A stretch of DNA of 60,000 nt from Lineus longissimus (taxonomy: Eukaryota > Nemertea > Pilidiophora > Heteronemertea > Lineidae), in the NCBI RefSeq assembly GCF_910592395.1, contig NC_088321.1, positions 13,518,001-13,578,000 on the forward strand, written 5' to 3'. The notes below the pieces were generated by a model. The model was given only the letters and a program-made list of their open reading frames with translations. It was not told the DNA's origin and searched no databases. Position numbers and translations under genes: made by a program. Of this stretch, positions 27,601 through 33,600 are shown in pieces; the stretch's first letter is position 1, and each line of letters starts with the position of its first letter.

Positions 27601-30600
27601 TAAATGCCAGTGGCAAATTTATCAAATTTTTCATCCAACTTTCTAAAAATGCTGATTCTGGGCCAGTGGCTTGAAACTTGTGATCCACATGTAAGAGCTG
27701 AAGCTGTATGTTTAGCTTCTTCTTCTTCGGCGTTCAACCTGCCTGAAATCATAACTTTATTCCTGTGGCGGAGATGAAGTGGTTTGTTGTTTCAAGGTCA
27801 TGCTGTGTCCCCCACAGTTGTGTATGTTTAGCAAATTTGATGAAACTTTGAATAATTTGCTGCAGGTTCATGTATGTGCTGCTCTGACTAGAATTTGATA
27901 TTTTATTGTCGTTTGAAGATTTCAGAAGTCAAAAGTGTCAAATACCTATTTGAAACACATAGTATGGCTTGTTACAATGATGTATATGTACCTCTGCCCC
28001 TTTTCAGTTGCCCAAAAACACCCTGATATTACACGTGTCAACCAGCAACTGGCCCTTAACACCTCCCTGAACAACAGGAGAAACTCACTGGCCAGTGCAC
28101 CGACAACTCTCGGTAAAATTTCTTACGTTTTCCAAAAGTTGCCTCTGTCTGCACTTTTGAGCTTTGCATCATGAAGCTGTTCATCTATTAAAAACCCCTC
28201 TCTGCCCACTGACCCTCCCCTTACAGTTTAGTTCCATTTATCCCAGGAAAATGGTGCAACATTGAGGTGGTTTCCTGTACAATTTAAAGCAACTGGCCTG
28301 CTACCTGGATAAGCCACAGCTTCCATCTTCAACTCCAGTATTCTCCACAAGGCCATTTGTCAGGGCGTCCCAGCCTACCTTGGCAGCTTACTACCCTACC
28401 TGGTAGCTGGTTACTCTGAATTAGGTGTAAAGGAAATCTATACATGTGTAGGGTCACCGTACATTAAATCGCGGGCCACCCTACATTGTGTTGCACACTG
28501 GCAAAACTTCTCGAATATCAAGGCTCCACCCTGAGAAAACCATTGGAGAACCTTGCAACTTTTAAATAGTCTTTGATGTATTGAGTTACTGCAGCATGGT
28601 AGTGACATTGACTTTCAGCTGTTTGCTGTAGGTCCCCTAACCCATGGTAATTGGCTTCCAGCTGGTGACCTTTGCTGCACAGCATACCTTAACCCATGAT
28701 TAGCTTTCAGCTGGTGACTTGCCCAGATGACCTTTGCTGTAGCGTACCCTAACCCATGATTAGCTTTCAGCTGGTGACTTGCCCAGATGACCTTTGCTGT
28801 AGCGTGCCCTCACCCATTGTATATAGCTTTCAGCTGGTGACTTGCCCAGATGACCTTTGCTGTAGCGTACCCTAACCCATGGTATATTGCTTTCAGCTGG
28901 TGACTTGCCCAGATGACCTTTGCTGTAGCGTACCCTAACCCATGGTATATAGCTTTCAGCTGGTGACTTGTCCAGATGACCGTTTCTGTAGCGTACCTTA
29001 ACCCATGGTATATAGCTTTCAGCTGGTGACTTGCCCAGATGACCGTTGCTGTAGCGTACCCTAACCCATTGTATATAGCTTTCAGCTGGTGACTTGCCCA
29101 GATGACCTTTGCTGTAGCGTGCCCTAACCCATGGTATATAGCTTTCAGCTGGTGACTTGCCCAGATGACCTTTGCTGTAGCGTGCCCTAACCCATGGTAT
29201 ATAGCTTTCAGCTGGTGACTTGCCCAGATGACCGTTGCTGTAGCGTGCCCTAACCCATGGTATATAGCTTTCAGCTGGTGACTTGCCCAGATGACCTTTG
29301 CTGTAGCGTACCCTAACCCATGGTATTTAGCTTTCAGCTGGTGACTTGCCCAGATGACCTTTACTGTAGCGTACCCTAACCCATGGTATATAGCTTTCAG
29401 CTGGTGACTTGCCCAGATGACCTTTGCTGTAGTGTACCCTAACCAATTGTATATAGCTTTCAGCTGGTGACTTGCCCACGTGACCTATAATGAAGCGTAC
29501 CCTAACCCATGGTATATAGCTTTCAGCTGGTGACTTGCCATGTTTGCCTAGTTGGCACTTAACACAATGATTCTTGAATGAATAAAGAATCAGCTTTATA
29601 AAGCACCTTTCCCACCAGGGATGCATGGTTCTCAAAAGTGCTCACACTAAGTGTTCTCTTCTGATATTTTAACATCTAGTGATGTTTTAACTTCAAAGTT
29701 TCTCCTGAATGAGTTTACTGTTAACTCGGAAATATTTGCGCCCATTCATCTTGCCCTACAGTCATGTACATGTAAGCAATATTTCCACGTTTGCACACTT
29801 TTACATTGTAACTTTTGACTTTGACAACTCCACCACGGTACTTTTATTAAGATTTTTTACCGCTGTCTGTTTTCTCAATATCTGTTAACACGGAAAAAAA
29901 CACGAAAGTAAAAGGCAAGCAAATATTTTTGGGTTGACTGTTGTGTCTGTTTACATCCTCGTGGCATTGACAAAATGGTCATCTTTAATGAACAGAAATT
30001 GGTTTCTAGATCGGAGTGAGCTGACTTGATAGTGTTTCCCTTCCATTGCAGATCTCCTGTACCTTCCCGGACAGATGCACGTCAGACATTCCTTTGCCAC
30101 GCTGTTTGCCCAGACCCTCAGCGACGTCGGCAAAGGTAAGAATCATAACAAATCTAAAGGCAGCTTTTACGCTGTTTAGGGATAGTGGTATAGCAGCAGT
30201 GGCTAATTTTGACATGAGTACTCCCCTGTTTGATGTCGTCCAAGCCAAGAGGCAGCATCATCACTCAGTCACACTTGACACGTGGTGTAAAGAATGCATT
30301 GTGACGTCACCACAACATTAAGTCTGTGGTAGTGGACCATCGGATTCGCTAGGAGGTTTAGTCACCGAGTCCCTTTCCAATGCTCATTTAGTGTGGTTTA
30401 TACCAGAAAATGAAATGACGACGGCAAACCGAGTCGCATCTTGCAAGATCCATTCGACATCGTTTTGGTGTCAATGGCTGACTTTTATTATATAGCTGAA
30501 TGTGTTGAAACATCTTGAGAGATGTAGTGTCATTTGTAACTTATATCAACAGACAACACGATGCCATCAGCTGTTGGTGTTGTTGTCACAATTTTCATTA

Positions 30601-33600
30601 CGTGAACCGTCACAGCAAAACCAGGTTGTTTTTTCACTGTTGTCTGTCATTTAGGCTATCATCTGTGTGACATGTGCCTCGTTTTTCTGTGACGGGTCAT
30701 GGGCTTTGTACATATTGAACTGGTACACAACCCATTGCACCATCTGCAGGTAGTCATCAAAGTTAGCCTCCTAATTGCCTCTTGCTTTGATACGTTTAAT
30801 TCTTGTTCTTGGCCCGCTTCAGGTGCCCGGGGTGGCTTGATTAGCACTAAGGTGATCAGCGGGTCCGCGTCTGCCCCCGACTTAATGGAGGTCGATCGCG
30901 TCAAGCTACGTGCCGGGCAGGGTACGTCTTGATGTCAACGTTTCATGTCCTCGCTGTCATTATTTTATAACCAGCTTCGTATAACAATGTGGTGTTGAAG
31001 TCTGTGCATGATTTTCACAAACACAATCCAAAGATACGATTTTTGCATGGGGGAATTGATAATGATGCAAATATGTTTTTTTTTCTTCATTTGACAGAAA
31101 TTATAAATTTTACAACAGTGGCTAAGCTTGGAAGCGCACTTAATCTGATTTTCTAAAATTGTCATAAATCTTTTCAAAAACGAAACATATAATTGTGTTA
31201 TAATACCGGTATCATATCTAATATAGTAATTTGGGCACGATATTTAATTTACTCTGCACCTTAACAGTTTTAGTGCCATTTGTCAGTAGACCTGTGTCAC
31301 TTTTCTGGTCAAAAATACCCCCTCCCCTTCAAGCTGCTCATTAGTTCTCTAAAGGCTTCAATGCTTAAACATTCCCATCTTCCGTGGATGTAGAAAACTA
31401 AGTTATTTTCTGCTTTTAGACTGGTTGTAAAGTAATTCCATGTTCAGGTGCTTTTTGAGGTGGTTTGGGGTGCTGAAAAGGGGTCATTTTGGTCACTTGG
31501 TTAAATTTTAACAAAAAGGTTTGGGGTATAGTTTTCCTTGTTGATCCAGCAAGCTCTGGAAATAGGCAAGATGTTGCAAAACCTTTAGCTGATAAATATT
31601 CTGATAGATATTGTTCCCTGGGGTTCCAAAAAGCAGGGTTCTGGAGGGGGGGATGAAACTCTGGTACTGAATTAGGTGTTGATACTTAATAATTCCGTAA
31701 TAATGCAATTATAAATACTGATATTTCCCCTCAATCTACCAAACAAAGTGACTTAAATTTAGTTTTTTAAAATCCCCAAAGATTTATTTCCATAATACCG
31801 AAATAATCACTAATTGCATGAGATGACAGGGCATATCTCATTAAAATTTCATGGGGAATTTGATCAAGGGGTCAAACTCTTTCTGGAACTTTCCTGCTAT
31901 ATTTACATGTAACATGTTCAAAGGTCTGCGCCGTTTGTGTATATTTGAAATATATCTACTTGTGACAGAAATAAAAATCCAAATAAATACTGCCCCTGTT
32001 TAGTAACTAGACATGTCAGTTTTATGCAAATTGACCTGTAGAGTATATCTAGTATAATGGTATACCCATCAGCCATGTTGAAATTTGTATTCACTGTGTG
32101 TTAACTTTATCAAAAAATCAAATTCGAATTTCAAATTTTGAATGATCGGCGTGCGCCTTTGACACAAACAAGTCCTCTTTAATCCGTTTGCCATGTGAGT
32201 GGTATTTACAAAGCTTACAGTACTAAATTCATCATCAGCGTGCTAACACGGTGATGTATTCGAAAATACCTAGGTTGCAGTGTAGTGCAGTTCTCTTGTA
32301 TACTTCAAAACAGACCGTCAAATACAAATCGTATTATTTGTGGAGTTTATTTATTTATAGTATAGAGAGGCATGCATCCGTGTGCATGTAGCTGGCGTAA
32401 CGTACCTTTGCTTACAGTGAAGCGGTGTTTAAAATTTACCAATTGTTTACTTGTCAAGTTGATAAAGTATTAGGACGCGTATTTGCCGTAAAAGAATGTC
32501 AGGGGCCATTTATACAGTTTTGGGGCCAGCTGTTGAAAAGACATTTCGTATGTGCCAGCATTTGAAGTATAAAAAATGTCTAGGGGCCATCATTTTAAGA
32601 ACATAGTGTTGGGGCCAGCATTTGATAAAGCGGAGTGTAGGGGCCTGCATTTGACAAAGCGGAGTGTAGGGGCCAGCATTTGACAAAGCGGAGTGTAGGG
32701 GCCAGCATTTGAAGCACAGGGTGAAGGGGCCAGAATGAAGTAACAAGAATATGAAGTAACAGAGTGTAAGGGCCCACATTTGAAGTAAAAGAGTGTAGGG
32801 GCCAGCATTTGAAGTAACCAATGGCCAGCATGATGCAAGTAACAGCACTTTTTGCAGAAATAATTTTAACGAGATTTTTCAAAATCGGAGTTATAACACT
32901 TACATAATAAAACCTAAGATTGCAGAGGATTCAAGAAATTGTTTTCAATTGGTTATTTACTGTATAACTTCTATAACTTTCTGGATAAACCCTTCATCTA
33001 AATCTTCCTAAATAAACCTTACTGATAATAACACCAATCCTCGAAATGATAACTCACTGCCACCCTACCAAGCAAGCTACAAATATCCCTTAATCCTGAA
33101 AAATGTCTGTTGTTGACCTTTTATTAACCGGACCCATTGATATTTTCATTCTTTTCAGAAAACACTTCACCTACTACCTTGATATTGCAGAATCCAAGTT
33201 TTCACTCTAAGTTATAATAGCTAATATCACGATTTACTTATTAAATTTTGAAAGCTTCTCGGTATATAAAAATGTGTGTACAGGGTGACTAAATAAAGTG
33301 CCACCCATGAAAATGTGATTAATGACTTTTGTGCACTTCGGGCTTGCTTGAGAGGAGAGATTTCCGTAACTCACGCACAGTTGGGCCGTAATGGGTAGCA
33401 TTTTTTTGGCCCACCCTGTACTTTGATGCTTTGCGAGCTGTTGTGGTGTTGTTAATACCAATTCCTTCCAATGCTGTGACTTCTATGTTTGTTTTGTTGT
33501 GGGGTGTTCAACCTCCCTATCCCTCCACAGCAAGTAAAATCTAACTGCCAATTTATTTCAGGTTTATACTAATATTGAACAACAATAATCGGTGAAATAT

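Noticed and set aside
29327-29635. Minus-strand frame with a 21-residue repeat
   Set aside because: It follows from the 63-bp unit being a multiple of three; no start context or splice support.
32510-32882. Three overlapping minus-strand frames with repeated GPYTL-type text
   Set aside because: Products of the 29-bp tandem array.
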